Shown here in pieces: positions 29,985 to 41,855 of a stretch of DNA of 64,000 nucleotides. Position 1 is the first letter of the stretch; each line of letters begins with the position of its first letter. The notes below the pieces were generated by a model that did no database searches, was not told where the DNA came from, and saw only the letters and a program-made list of their open reading frames with translations. This DNA is from Nitzschia sp. DOCU1. Its lineage: Eukaryota; Bacillariophyta; Bacillariophyceae; Bacillariales; Bacillariaceae. The translations under genes and the position numbers were made by a program. The stretch covers positions 1,984,001 through 2,048,000 of the forward strand of contig OX595994.1 of the NCBI GenBank assembly GCA_951394045.1, written 5' to 3'.

Positions 29985-32674
29985 TTCTTCGCATCATGCT
30001 CGAAGCGGTTGTAATTCAAACCCAGATAATAATCTGGAGCTCCACTCTCTTTGAGCATGAAGGCGCCAGCAATCTGATCCAACCAACGCTGTGGATCTGC
30101 TGCGGCGACTTTAAAATCATCGACATGGGTACAAATATAATCGTATCCGGATTCGTCCTCACGGAGGCGCATCCAAACGTCACGATCATACCGTGTGGCC
30201 GAGAAACCCATTGTTCTCAAAAAATCTGAAAACGTATTTCTGAAGGCCCTACTACTGGTCCGGAGGCCATAGAGAGCTTTATTCAGAGTAACAACGGCCT
30301 CGGATTTTTCGCCAAATTCAGGAGTGGCAACACTCCATACTTTTTCCAAACATTTGGCGGTTATGAATGCGTTGCCAATGTCGCCATGCAGGATCGTTAG
30401 GCCGTCTCTGTGGGCAATCAGATCGATCAGGCGAACACTCACAGTCTTGACTACCGTTGACCGTGTTGATATATCGCGAGGATCTACCAGGTGGCCACCG
30501 ATAGTGAGCCGAGCTTTCTTTCTCCCAGACTGCTTTACCTCGTAAATCATTTTCAAGGGAGCAAACTGGTATTCCTGTCCGGGTTTGTAGTCGGGCGCAT
30601 GAAATGTGAAACAGTCGAGGGCTATCAGCGAGGCAATTTCTTTCTTTACTGCGTCTTGCCAGGCTGTGTCACCGCTAGCCTCATCTAGTGTGATCGCATC
30701 GGATAAAGTATTCGGGATTTTCACGCCAAATTTGACTGCAAGGGGACGCTGGATGCAGCCCGGTTTGGAGCGTTTTGGTCGGCGGCGTTGTCCACCAACC
30801 ACTGGAATCCTTCGTACGGACGATGTTGGGATCGAAGGATCCCTTTCACAGGATTCAACAAGTGAAGTAGTTGGGCACCAAACCTGTTGTGTTTTGTCAT
30901 CACGGCGGATTCGCCGAACGACACGGTCGAGTTGTCGTAGAAAATTCCGGGCCCATCGTTGGTGACGACCAGAGGAAAATCGTTGGTGGGTCGTTCCAAC
31001 TTTATGGCATAGAATATAACGAGCTGTCTCGAGGGGATGGTCTTGTTGCATAACCGATACAGGTAGCCAAGACCGTTCATCAGTTGTCCACTGCACTTGG
31101 AAATAGAGCATGCCATCGCGAAATTCGTGTGAACAAATTTTCTCAAAAATGTCACTTGAATCCATAGCTGCATCGTCCAAATGATTCAAAACTGTTTCAT
31201 GTAGTGACGGCGAATTTATTTCGTCATCTTCACTCTCGCTCACGACAGACTCATCATCGTCTTGAGTTATCGGAACAGGCTGTATGGACTCCTCTGGATC
31301 CATATCAGGAGTCTTTGTGGCCACAGGTTGAACAGTGAGGATTGGTTCTGCACGTATCTCAGCAGAGGTAGGGTCCAAGGTTGCTGGGGGACTAATTTCA
31401 TGATAAGGCTCCTCCGAATTGGTATCGGCTAGCAGGGTTGGCCGATGTTCTGTAATTGGAGGCATCTCCTCCGAATCTTGCAGCTGGAACTTGACGCGTT
31501 TCTGGGGTCGCTGCGGTGGCGATGTCCCATAGACTTCCTCAAATCGGGCGTTAAATTCGTCGGCAGGATCTGGTGGAGGTGGGGCAATGACACTCGTCCC
31601 AATCGTGGTAGACTCAGATGTATTATCCTGGAATAATGCCAAGGAATTATCAAACATATCTTCGTCTGGATGATCAGGAAGCGGTGTTTTGCCATCGTTC
31701 TTTAAGAATACAAGGCGCTGCTCGTGTTCTTGGACGATAGGGGCAGACTCCTTTGGATATCGGCGTCGGATTACAGACCGTTTCAGGACTTGGTGTTTGT
31801 CATCATCAGTAACAATGATAAAACAAAACGCATCGCCTGTGTCAGTCGCCACGCCGAGGAATCGTGCAGGTAGCATCTTTTGTAATGGAAATGCTGATTT
31901 CGGGGTGTAATACCATACTGGTGCCCAAAACGCAAACCGAAAGACACTAATATCTGGAGTTTCATGGTAATGCGCCTCATAGGGCGATCGCCACTGTAGA
32001 CTCCTGCGGGCCAACATTTGTCGGCACAACGCCACATACTCAAGGGCATAGCACCAATATTGTAAGGGTGCCCCGCTCACGAAAAGAGTATGGATGGTGG
32101 TAGCTTTTAGCTGGCCACCGCGTGGTTCGGCTACATTCTCATTTTGATGTTCTGCCTCCGAAAAGGACTGTTCGACCGACATCATTCGCAATTTGCTACG
32201 GAATTTCTTACCAGTGAACTCACGTGCATTGTCGGAATGTACTTGTGTCGGGAGTCCACATCTCTGTATCATGGTCTCAAACGATGCAAGGGCATCGCTA
32301 CGACAACGTAGTAGGACCGGAAAATCGAGATGGGACTTTTTCCAAGCGAACAAATTGAAACATCGGTATCCTCGTACCGAAGGTACAGAGGAAAAGAACG
32401 TGTCCAGATAGCAACTGTCGTTGCGACGTGGGAATTTAAACGAGATGATCCTCGACTTGAAGTGGTCTCTCATTTGTTCCCTCGTCTCTGCTTCAACACT
32501 TGGAACATACTGGGTAGTACATTGTAGGGTCTTTGCTACCACATGGTCTGGTGGGTAGCACAATCCTCGCTTCCAATCTAATTCGGCGCCAGGTAGGCGA
32601 CGGGTTAATTTTTTAGTACGGAGTACGGCAGGAGTTACGACAGAGTTAGCAATGTTGCGTTCGGGAGTTGACAT
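29810..32674 (-). CDS. Copia pol, N-terminal part: pre-integrase, integrase, chromodomain-like segment, reverse transcriptase
   Basis: 954 codons from an ATG at 32674, but the last roughly 50 are out of frame after the indel near 29955. The frame begins in the gag-pre-integrase region (QYVPSVEAETREQMRDHF). Then come integrase (TFFSSVPSVRG, QVHSDNAREFTGKKFRS), an acidic linker, a chromodomain-like segment at about 505-555 (IFEKICSHEFRDGMLYFQVQ then W), and reverse transcriptase (LTILHGDIGNAFITA, NKALYGLRTSSRAF, YICTHVDDFKVAA near 848). The usual zinc finger, gag and protease are absent, so the element is non-autonomous. The integrase region YCDTFFSS is YLDTFFSS here. Confidence 0.88.
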   Translation of the reverse strand: MSTPERNIANSVVTPAVLRTKKLTRRLPGAELDWKRGLCYPPDHVVAKTLQCTTQYVPSVEAETREQMRDHFKSRIISFKFPRRNDSCYLDTFFSSVPSVRGYRCFNLFAWKKSHLDFPVLLRCRSDALASFETMIQRCGLPTQVHSDNAREFTGKKFRSKLRMMSVEQSFSEAEHQNENVAEPRGGQLKATTIHTLFVSGAPLQYWCYALEYVALCRQMLARRSLQWRSPYEAHYHETPDISVFRFAFWAPVWYYTPKSAFPLQKMLPARFLGVATDTGDAFCFIIVTDDDKHQVLKRSVIRRRYPKESAPIVQEHEQRLVFLKNDGKTPLPDHPDEDMFDNSLALFQDNTSESTTIGTSVIAPPPPDPADEFNARFEEVYGTSPPQRPQKRVKFQLQDSEEMPPITEHRPTLLADTNSEEPYHEISPPATLDPTSAEIRAEPILTVQPVATKTPDMDPEESIQPVPITQDDDESVVSESEDDEINSPSLHETVLNHLDDAAMDSSDIFEKICSHEFRDGMLYFQVQWTTDERSWLPVSVMQQDHPLETARYILCHKVGTTHQRFSSGRHQRWARNFLRQLDRVVRRIRRDDKTQQVWCPTTSLVESCERDPSIPTSSVRRIPVVGGQRRRPKRSKPGCIQRPLAVKFGVKIPNTLSDAITLDEASGDTAWQDAVKKEIASLIALDCFTFHAPDYKPGQEYQFAPLKMIYEVKQSGRKKARLTIGGHLVDPRDISTRSTVVKTVSVRLIDLIAHRDGLTILHGDIGNAFITAKCLEKVWSVATPEFGEKSEAVVTLNKALYGLRTSSRAFRNTFSDFLRTMGFSATRYDRDVWMRLREDESGYDYICTHVDDFKVAAADPQRWLDQIAGAFMLKESGAPDYYLGLNYNRFEHDAKKWILGCQTYAKSVFAASNTIFLKATYCDHIKHHFPMVSTQNWILPRFLTNMVAANTKP

Positions 32675-32718
32675 CGTTACAGGGGAACCAAGGGGTAAAA
32701 AGCAAAAGCGCTGTTAAT

Positions 32719-32850
32719 CGTCAGGATGAAAAACTATGCTATCATTATCTCTATCGTCATTGGGGAGATGGATGGATGTGAGAGGCTCGGAGAAGGATGA
32801 TGTGATACGTCAGTCGACCCTGGATGTAGTCCAGTGAGTCAATCCTGACA
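32719..32850 (-). repeat. Copia 5' LTR
   Basis: 132 bp, ends ATCCTGACA directly before the right copy of the ATTGT target duplication. Same as 28855-28986 except at the extreme ends. Confidence 0.85.
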
Positions 32851-32855
32851 ATTGT

Positions 32856-32957
32856 GAGGGCTACGAGCAGGCATGGAGACCGCCGAGCGATCTTGAATGA
32901 GGCTTGACATCCTCGTACGTCAGTCCAGAGGTGTGTCAGAGACACGTGGCGCATCAC
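32856..32957 (-). repeat. Gypsy-1 3' LTR, inner part
   Basis: Remaining 102 bp of the left LTR, from GAGGGCTACGAGC to GCGCATCACA. The matching parts of the right LTR are 54219-54282 and 55790-55829. Confidence 0.8.
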
Positions 32958-33003
32958 ACTCTCCCCAACCATGAGAAGCATCGAAGCTGCCAATGACGAA
33001 AAC

Positions 33004-33653
33004 TCAAACAGGTTTGATGCGTCGAATGTTAACGCGTTCCATCAAGTTGGGCGCACGTCGCAGAGTTACAGTTCCATTTGCATGGACATGAGTGATCTCA
33101 TGAGGCCCTGTGAACAGAGGTCTCAACTTATCACCGGGTTTGCGGGGGCGTTCCAAATACACTTGATGCCCAACACGAAAGTCAACGGGTTTCCTTTTGC
33201 GATTGGCACGAAGAAGACGAACGTTGATCTGAGCTTGACGAGCTTGAGTAAGGGTTTGAATGTCGGCAATCAACGGAATGTCAAGGAGCATGTCGCGCCC
33301 AAATGTTAATGCACCAGGGGAGAAACCACCAAGAGAAAGATGCGCAGAACATCGCGTTGCATGCATGGCAGTAGCCAATGCGCTTTCAACCATCGTGTCC
33401 ACTTTGTCTTGTTTCTGCTGTGGAGGCTTCAATTCAACATAAGTTCTGAGGACTTGTCCGATGGTCTTGTGAACAGATTCGATCACACCGTTAGCTTGAG
33501 GATTGTTAGAAGTCGTCGGTTTACGTTTGATGCCCGCCTTTTTGAGCAGATTCTGAAATTCTTCGCAAATAAACTTGGGTCCATTATCATGGACACATTC
33601 AAGCGGACGAGGATATCGCGAGAGATAACCATTCTCAAAAGCCTTCGTGACCG
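33004..33653 (-). pseudogene. Gypsy-1 integrase, central and C-terminal part
   Basis: Open frame down to a stop at 33004. It contains the second and third integrase catalytic residues (CVHDNGPKF; PQANGVIESVHKT), the FGRDMLLDIP motif, and the C-terminal DNA-binding region (YLERPRKPGDKLRPLFTGP, VTLRRAP, RVNIRRIKPV). A frameshift near 33655 separates it from the upstream RNase H/integrase frame. Confidence 0.8.
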
Positions 33654-34896
33654 TAAGGCCTTTTCTTGTTGTTACAACAAAAGATTTCCAAAAGATTCAA
33701 CACCGGCTCAATACAAGTCAAAGCCTTGATGTCGATAGCAGTCTTGTTCACTTTGATTTTCCATGGTCCGATCATATCGACATGTACCTGTTGCCACGGG
33801 AGAACATGAGAAATCTCGCGGATCGGCAATTCACCGTAATTGAGGCATGAGTGTTTCATTCGTTTGCAAAGATCACATTCAGCAATAAGCCGTTTCGCTT
33901 CTGTACCGATGTTCGGATGAGTGAAATGTCGATGCACTGTTTTCTCCAATTTGGTTGCCGCTTCGGCGTGGCCTAGCAGGCCGTGATAATATTTTAATAT
34001 TGGTGCCACCATTGTTTGGGGCAAGGCAATCAGCCCACTGGATTCACCAGAGTCGGATTCACTGACGCAGATAATCTCTGCTCCACCCATCGGGCGTTTC
34101 TTATACATTTCAGGTTGTTCCACCAGCATCGCTTGTAATGTCGCATCCGCATTCTGATAATGTTCGATGGTATTGAAGTCAAATGGATATCGATCCTCAT
34201 TATCAAAACGGGGATAAAACAACAAACAATCGGTGAGTAAACAATCAGGTTCATCGCATGGTCCGAAGTAATACTCATCAGCTTGTTTTTCAGTTTCTTC
34301 TTCGACAAACAACGATTCCTTTGGAGTCATACTCTCCCCAACCGCGGAACGCGGTACGCGGTTGAGGGCATCTGCAACAACATTGTGTTCTCCTTTCTTG
34401 TAGTAAAACTTGGCGCCGAAGTCTTCGAGAAGGAGACGCCAACGAAGTACATGTTGAGTGTTGTACAACGTCATCGAGTAGGTCAAATTCTTGTGATCGG
34501 TATGCACATGTAATTCGGCACCGTACAGCATAGTCCGAAATGTCTTCAAGGTCTCAACGATACTCAACAGCTCTTTTTCAATTGTGGTGTAGTTCATTTG
34601 AGCCGGAGTAAGCTTGCAAGAATAATAGGCCACGGGGTGTCCTTCTTGGAGAATTACCGCTCCAAGTTGATAATCCGAAGAGTCAGTTTCAATATGAAAT
34701 GGCTTGTTGTGATCAGGATACCACAACAATGTATCCATAGCGGCGAGAGCTTTCATTTCATCAAAAGCTTTATCTCACGCTTAGTTCCATTCAAAAACGG
34801 TCTTGCCAGTAAGGTTCGTCAAAGGAGCCAGAACATGCGAGCATTTGGGCCACATATCTCGATAGAAGTTAACTAAGCCTAGGAAAGAAAGAAGTT
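33635..34896 (-). pseudogene. Gypsy-1 reverse transcriptase end, RNase H and integrase N-terminus
   Basis: The frame starts at the LINE-I target site (KTIKELLSFLGLVNFYRDMW) and runs through RNase H (HIETDSSDYQLGAVILQ, VHTDHKNL, HNVVADALNRVPR) to the HHCC zinc-binding part of integrase (HGLLGH, CDLCKRMKH) and the first catalytic Asp (VHVDMIGPW). Two stops (TAA, TGA) lie near 34780 before FDEMKALAAM; the longest open part is 33635-34756. A frameshift near 33655 ends this frame. Confidence 0.82.
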
Positions 34897-35023
34897 CTTT
34901 GATAGTCTTGGGGACAGTTCCCAGGCACCCCGAAATTGCAACGTGTATGTAACAGCAGTACTAAAAGTCATCCTGTAGACCTTGGTACTTAACCTACGTA
35001 GGAGCAAGGCAACAAAATCGACA

Positions 35024-36652
35024 ATGGCACAAACTAGGAGAAACGCTTCTGCTGCGGCTGAGAGCCCAGGAGAAGCAATGTCACCCAACGATAGACCCAA
35101 GAAAAACACCAAAGATGAGGATAGCAAAAAGTCCGGCCAAAATCTGGTAAAAAATGACGGAAAAAGTGAGGAGAAAAGTTCCAAGGCTACCGTGCAGAAG
35201 AAACTATCGTTTCAGTCGGCCAATACTTTGATGAATCCTTATGTCAAGGAGACATCAAACAGTGTTGAACCTTCAGAAAAACCCGCCTTTGCCTACGATT
35301 ATTATGCGGAAGGAAAAAAGGGTCCCTCAGCTCTATTCAAAGCTCAACCAAAACAGTTCCTAGCAAAGAAAAGGGCTTTCACAGCCGATGAAATATTTGG
35401 GGAGGATGGAGAGACAGTTCACGAATTGGCTAGGCGTGGCAAAGGATTTATTCTTGCAGAGGATAATCTCAGCGCTACTTCGGAGCCCACGGTGGAAAGA
35501 TGGACCAAACTTTTTAAGCAAGCATACGAGGGTACAACCGGCACAAAAGCAGTTGATCTCCAGATGAAAGGATTTGGCCTTCGCCTTGCCCAAACATCCC
35601 TGGAAATCTTCAGCGGTTCTGTGTACAAGGATGGGAAATTAACCGCTGGCACCATGACCAATGCCTGGGCTGGCGCCTATGCCTTTTTAGGCTCCAGCTG
35701 GACATTTAAAATTCCCCCGCCGAAGAAACAGATCTCGTTCGCAGCATCTACCGCAGGCCCCAAGAATCCGCCAAAGAATCCTCCGCCGTCCTCGACCCAT
35801 GCAACTCCAACATGGCACACAGTAACCTCCAAGAAAATGACTCCTAAAGCATACAAAACGGCTGGGGGGCTGTTTGCTAGGAAGGAAGCCATCAAGAGCC
35901 CTTCGAGTGGAATGAGTGTGAATCAAATCGCCCGGAAACATGTTACCTTTTTAACCATCAAGCTCCCGATAGTCCAAACAGTGGGAAGCAAGGTGGAAAC
36001 CAAAGTAGCCGAAGCTTTCAAAATGGTGTTCGAGGAACTCCACCACACTGACCCCAAGGCAGCCCTCCTGCCTTGGCTTCAACAAGACAAACTGATTAAG
36101 CCAGCTGTAAAGCCCTACGATATTTCCTCCCGAGCAATTCTCAAGAACTACACGGATAAATTGTGGACATTTAAAGACCAGAGTCCGTGGTTCCGAATCA
36201 AGTTGGCCCATGACGTAGAGGTGGAGGCCTTTTGCTCCGATCATCTCCGGGCCTCCCTCCAGGCTGCCGACGCCGGGGCTTGGCCGGATCAAGTCCAACA
36301 CAAAGATATTGTCTGCGCTGGATGGCTTCTTGGGAGCTACCCGGCCGCCTTTAACGACAAAGACTTTACAGAAGCTCTCCATCTGCACCCCCTGCTTAAG
36401 GGCAAGGACATTGAAGCAAAAGTCAAGAAATGTAGACTTCAACCGAAGACAAAGAATGATCCCAAGTACAAGGCAGTTCATATTTTCTGCGCAGCTCCAG
36501 ACCTACCGATCGTCAGGAAGAATCTCAATCGCATTTATGGCAGCGAAAAATGCGGCGGCCTCCCCCAGGGAAAAAACTTAAAATTTGTCCCATTTATAGC
36601 CGACCCCAAACGCCCTGCTGCAGTAGGCACGATAATGCCTGAAACGGCGTGA
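35024..36652 (+). CDS. LINE-I ORF1 protein, N-terminal part
   Basis: ATG at 35024; upstream codons in the same frame begin with TTG. Basic, Ser/Lys-rich disordered N-terminus (residues 1-70), a Pro-rich linker (PKNPPKNPPPSS) near 245-260, then an ordered domain from about 300 (HVTFLTIKLPIVQTVGSK, WFRIKLAHDVEVEAF, VCAGWLLGSYPAAF). LINE ORF1 products bind nucleic acid, but I see no zinc knuckle here. The frame ends with a few codons (PETA) and a TGA belonging to an insertion at about 36640. The original protein continues at 44563. Confidence 0.75.
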   Translation: MAQTRRNASAAAESPGEAMSPNDRPKKNTKDEDSKKSGQNLVKNDGKSEEKSSKATVQKKLSFQSANTLMNPYVKETSNSVEPSEKPAFAYDYYAEGKKGPSALFKAQPKQFLAKKRAFTADEIFGEDGETVHELARRGKGFILAEDNLSATSEPTVERWTKLFKQAYEGTTGTKAVDLQMKGFGLRLAQTSLEIFSGSVYKDGKLTAGTMTNAWAGAYAFLGSSWTFKIPPPKKQISFAASTAGPKNPPKNPPPSSTHATPTWHTVTSKKMTPKAYKTAGGLFARKEAIKSPSSGMSVNQIARKHVTFLTIKLPIVQTVGSKVETKVAEAFKMVFEELHHTDPKAALLPWLQQDKLIKPAVKPYDISSRAILKNYTDKLWTFKDQSPWFRIKLAHDVEVEAFCSDHLRASLQAADAGAWPDQVQHKDIVCAGWLLGSYPAAFNDKDFTEALHLHPLLKGKDIEAKVKKCRLQPKTKNDPKYKAVHIFCAAPDLPIVRKNLNRIYGSEKCGGLPQGKNLKFVPFIADPKRPAAVGTIMPETA

Positions 36653-36908
36653 CAGGACTAACAGGACTAATGTAGACTAACAGGACTGGCTATAACGCAT
36701 AGCATATAACCTAACATACGTACGTACAAATATATACTGCCGATGGACGGACACAGAGGCCACATGACATCGTCGAGCATGCCGGATGGCGCGCTTGCGC
36801 ACAGAAAGTGCGACACACATATATGGTCGGAGCGAGGCGACGACTATGTCTATCTTGATGCTAGTCTTGACGGTAGGCGTCAGGACCTGGGGTCATGCTA
36901 TAGATGTT

Positions 36909-38414
<1,506 letters not shown>

Positions 38415-38497
38415 TCGAATACGTGGCGTATTGTTGCTTCCATTCGTGTCATGCCTGGGTGTTGTAGCAAGTCGTGGTAGCTTTCGACTATCCTATC

Positions 38498-41212
38498 TTA
38501 TAGTGCAGCCGGTACTACTACTTTACCATACTTAGCTATAACGTCTACACCTTCTAGTTTGATCTTGGTGTATTTAGAGGGAGCTCGTCTGGCTTTTCGC
38601 ATTAGATCGAGGTCCTTGTTTTGGTAGTAGGCTACTACCTTTGGACTCAGTGTGAATCCTTTTTCTGCCGCAATATCTTCCGCGGTCACGAGATCGGCAT
38701 AGGAGATCTCGTAGTTGTTGTCATCTCTTGGGTGATGCGACATACAGTACGACATTTGTTTCCCAATGGGAACCTCCTCTGTCGCCTCGTCATCTGGGTC
38801 ACTATTCGGGTGTCGCGACAGTGTGTCCCCCGTGACTACATTGTCTTCGCCTTTGACATGAACGAACTTAGCACCGTACTCTTCCAACAGGAGATGCCAG
38901 CGAACCACTCGGGAACTCGGCATCTTGTTGTAAAGAATATTTAGGTGGTCCGTGTGTACTACCAGCTTTTGACCAAGGAGAATATTCCTAAATTCCTTAA
39001 GCGTTTCGACTATACTTAGCAGTTCTTGTTTGCCTGTCGTATAATTCTTTTGGGCGGAGTTCAACTTCCGACTATAGAACGCCAATGGCTTTCCATCCTG
39101 CATAATTACGGCGCCCAATTGATAATCGCTAGCATCCGTATATATGTGGAATTCTTTATTGAAGTCGGGGAAGTTCAACAGCGTCTCTCGCGCTACTGCT
39201 CGCTTAATCGATTCGAATGATTCATTGCATTCGGGAGTCCATTTCCACGGGACTGACTTGGAACATAACGCCGTTAGCGGCGCCAGTATGTGCGATTGCT
39301 TCCACCACATATCACGGTAGTAATTTACCATGCCTAAGAAACGTCTCAGTTTTCGCTTCGTATGCGGCGGCTGCATCTTTAGTATCGCTTCCACTTTCTT
39401 AGGTTGGGGATGGATACCGTTACGGGAAATCTCGTAGCCTAGGTACTCAACGCGGTTGGCAGCAAATTTGCATTTGCGTACGTTAGCGCGGAATCCAGCT
39501 TGTTCGAGTCGTGCGAGAATCTCTTTGAGCTTTGCGACATGGTCGCTAAATGTGCCTTTGCTCGTTATCAAAATATCATCCATGTATACTTGTACGTACT
39601 CCAGGTCACCAAGGAGACGCATCATGATACTTTGGAAAATATCAGGGGCATTGGATATACCCATCGGCAGCACCTGGTACTGATATAAGCCCCACGGCAT
39701 TACAGTACCAAGGAGGCCTTGGCTGTACTTATCCATTGGAATGTGATAATAGCCCATGCTGAGGTCAATAGCCGTTGCCCATTTAAAGCCCTGGAGTTTC
39801 TGCAATAACTCATTGATCTTTGGCAGTGGGTGCGGCTTGCGCACAAGATATTCGTTGAGTTTCCGAAAATCTGTAAGTACACGCACATCGCCCGTTTTCT
39901 TCGGTTGAATGAACGTGCCGGCCGTCCATGTGGATTGGTTGACACGCTTCCAGATTCCAAGTTTTTCGAATCGTTCGATCTCTTTTCGCGTTGTTTGTTC
40001 GTACGCATGAGGAATGCCGAATGGCTTAGCATGATACGGCTTTGCTCCTTCTTTTAACTCTAGACGAATAGGATCTATTTTATGTTTACCCAATCCGCCA
40101 CCGAATAGTGTAGGGTGCTGCTTCAGCTCAGCTAGTAGCTTGTCTCGCTGCTCCTTAGTTAAGTAGTCGAGTGAGTCAACGAACTCTTCCATCTCGACCT
40201 TGGAGTAGTCGGCGTCGAGGATCTTAGCTTGTCGTTCTTCCGCCGCTTGAATAACGGGGGCATCTTGAGACATCTCGTACAGAAGCTGGAGAGCCTCTGG
40301 ATCCATCACAACACCACTTTCCTTCATCTCGACTTCGCTATCGCCCCATCGAATCGTTCGTTTCTCGAAATCAAGTACAAACTTCAATTCGGCTAATAGG
40401 TCAAGTCCTAGAATCAGGTCGTAAGGTGAGCTTTCGTGATCTGTGTGCTCGTCGACATGACATGGCCAGTGTATTTCTTTACTAGACGAGAGTTCGGGGA
40501 TCCTGAAGCGAATCATCCCAACTTTGTCCGTCTTGAATTTGCCGCCCATAGTCGTCCAAGTAGTAACTCGTTTTCCAGTGGGAACGAGCTGGCTAAGCGT
40601 CACAAAGTTCTTAAGAACGATGGAACGACTAGTACCCGTATCTAGAAGAGTTCTAAGGACGTAGGATTCACCTCTAGGATTTACCGCTTCGACGACTATT
40701 TCTGTAGTTAGCCGCCTGGCAATTTTCCTATTTGGCTCTATTCCAGGGCGTGACGCTCGAATAGCAAAACTATGTTCATTTTCGCTATTGTAGTCGATGT
40801 AGTCGCTCTCTGATTCGCTACTTTTGTTACTGCTACTGTCTGACTGATTGTTCAGCTGGAAACTGACCTGCCTTTTGGCTTTGGTCTTCCCTTTTTCTTT
40901 CTTACTTTGTTTCTTAGCGAGGGCTTTAACGAAAGTCTCCATTTGGAGTGCCGAGAACATGTTCTCTCGGGCTCCGCGCGGACGCTTGTTTGGGCGATCC
41001 TTGGCATTGCCAGGAAGGCTCCAACACTTGTCGTCGGGGGCTGGATGGAACTTGCCGCAGTGCTTGCAGGGTTTCTTTCTGTCCCCCTTTTCGGCTTTTC
41101 TCGCGGTCTTTGCCTCTCTTTCTTTTCTTACCGCTGTCTTTGCTTTTGCTTTCGGATCGGTCGGCGCTTTTCTTTTCTTTGTTCTTTTTGTCTGCTCGGA
41201 CCGCATCGTCAA
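38498..41212 (-). CDS. Gypsy-2 pol: zinc knuckle, protease, reverse transcriptase, RNase H
   Basis: Long open frame entered from gag (its first codon here is TTG, so it has no start of its own). In order: zinc knuckle (CKHCGKFHPAPDDKCW), aspartic protease (LRTLLDTGTSRSIVL, LILGLDLLAEL), reverse transcriptase (DVRVLTDFRKLNEYL, ATAIDLSMGYYHIP, QVLPMGISNAPDIFQ, VQVYMDDILITS), RNase H (HIYTDASDYQLGAVIMQ, QELLSIVETLKEFR, VVHTDHLNILY, VTGDTLSRHP). Catalytic residues of protease and polymerase are intact. It overlaps gag by 287 bp in another frame; a run of five G at 41083-41087 (minus) is the likely slip or mutation point. Confidence 0.88.
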   Translation of the reverse strand: MTMRSEQTKRTKKRKAPTDPKAKAKTAVRKEREAKTARKAEKGDRKKPCKHCGKFHPAPDDKCWSLPGNAKDRPNKRPRGARENMFSALQMETFVKALAKKQSKKEKGKTKAKRQVSFQLNNQSDSSSNKSSESESDYIDYNSENEHSFAIRASRPGIEPNRKIARRLTTEIVVEAVNPRGESYVLRTLLDTGTSRSIVLKNFVTLSQLVPTGKRVTTWTTMGGKFKTDKVGMIRFRIPELSSSKEIHWPCHVDEHTDHESSPYDLILGLDLLAELKFVLDFEKRTIRWGDSEVEMKESGVVMDPEALQLLYEMSQDAPVIQAAEERQAKILDADYSKVEMEEFVDSLDYLTKEQRDKLLAELKQHPTLFGGGLGKHKIDPIRLELKEGAKPYHAKPFGIPHAYEQTTRKEIERFEKLGIWKRVNQSTWTAGTFIQPKKTGDVRVLTDFRKLNEYLVRKPHPLPKINELLQKLQGFKWATAIDLSMGYYHIPMDKYSQGLLGTVMPWGLYQYQVLPMGISNAPDIFQSIMMRLLGDLEYVQVYMDDILITSKGTFSDHVAKLKEILARLEQAGFRANVRKCKFAANRVEYLGYEISRNGIHPQPKKVEAILKMQPPHTKRKLRRFLGMVNYYRDMWWKQSHILAPLTALCSKSVPWKWTPECNESFESIKRAVARETLLNFPDFNKEFHIYTDASDYQLGAVIMQDGKPLAFYSRKLNSAQKNYTTGKQELLSIVETLKEFRNILLGQKLVVHTDHLNILYNKMPSSRVVRWHLLLEEYGAKFVHVKGEDNVVTGDTLSRHPNSDPDDEATEEVPIGKQMSYCMSHHPRDDNNYEISYADLVTAEDIAAEKGFTLSPKVVAYYQNKDLDLMRKARRAPSKYTKIKLEGVDVIAKYGKVVVPAAL

Positions 41213-41855
41213 AGACGTGCTTGGCCTCGAGCTTTTCCAAGTATTTGTAGTACTCGTCGAGCATCATCGAGAAGGGATCGATGTTCGAGGTGAGCAGATC
41301 TCGCTGCCACTTGATTCTTTTCGCTCGGTCGAGGATCTCCACGAGCTTGTCGTCGTCGAACATCTTGCAGCTTGCTTTGTCTTCAGGGATCGGGAAGTAA
41401 GGTAGCATGTTGTTTTGACGGAGTAGTTCGGCCTTGAAGTCGGCCAAAGACATCTCCATCATGAACACGTGATAGCGTAGATAGTTTCGCTGGCGGCGGT
41501 AGGCGTGTTCGGTGCCGAAGTAATACTGCCCCATTCGTTCCATCGCCTCGTTAAAGGTGTCGTCTGGGGTCTCTTCTTCTTCTTCATCCGACTCGTCAAT
41601 GTTGTGACGTAGGTTAGCAACGATGTCTGCGAACCTTTGCCTTGCCTCTCCAGCCAACAACGCCTTCGCATACTTGATCTTCTTTTCCCCATCGTCCAAG
41701 GGGACGTCCCGAATCAACTCGTCCATCTGCATCCGCCACTTGACCCATCATTCGGCGTCGCCTTGTTCGAAGATAAAGCAACGCGTTTCGAACTCGTCCG
41801 AATCCTCATCGGCTGGGTCTAACTTGATCTTGACCTTCTTGGACTTGGAGAACAT
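40926..41855 (-). pseudogene. Gypsy-2 gag
   Basis: Likely starts at the ATG at 41855 (MFSKSKKVKIKLDPADEDSDE). An in-frame TGA at 41748-41750 follows IFEQGDAE, after which WVKWRMQMDELIRD continues in the same frame. The capsid-like helical region follows (YAKALLAGEARQRFADIVANL, MERMGQYYFGTEHAYRRQ), then a Lys-rich stretch. The zinc knuckle lies in the overlapping pol frame, so the last part of this frame is out-of-frame sequence. Confidence 0.75.

Larger units (their letters stand above)
28855..32850 (-). mobile_element. Copia element (diatom CoDi-like), internally deleted, in the Gypsy-1 3' LTR
   Basis: 3,996 bp flanked by a perfect 5-bp target duplication ATTGT (28850-28854 and 32851-32855). 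The empty site exists in the other Gypsy-1 LTR at 54214-54218. Terminal sequences are TGTCAGGAT and ATCCTGACA, a 9-bp inverted repeat. LTRs of about 131 bp (28855-28986 and 32719-32850) show no difference over about 130 bp, so the insertion is young. A purine tract (GAGGAGGAGG on minus) adjoins the 3' LTR. Only 44 bp separate the 5' LTR from the coding ATG. Gag and protease are missing. Confidence 0.92.
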
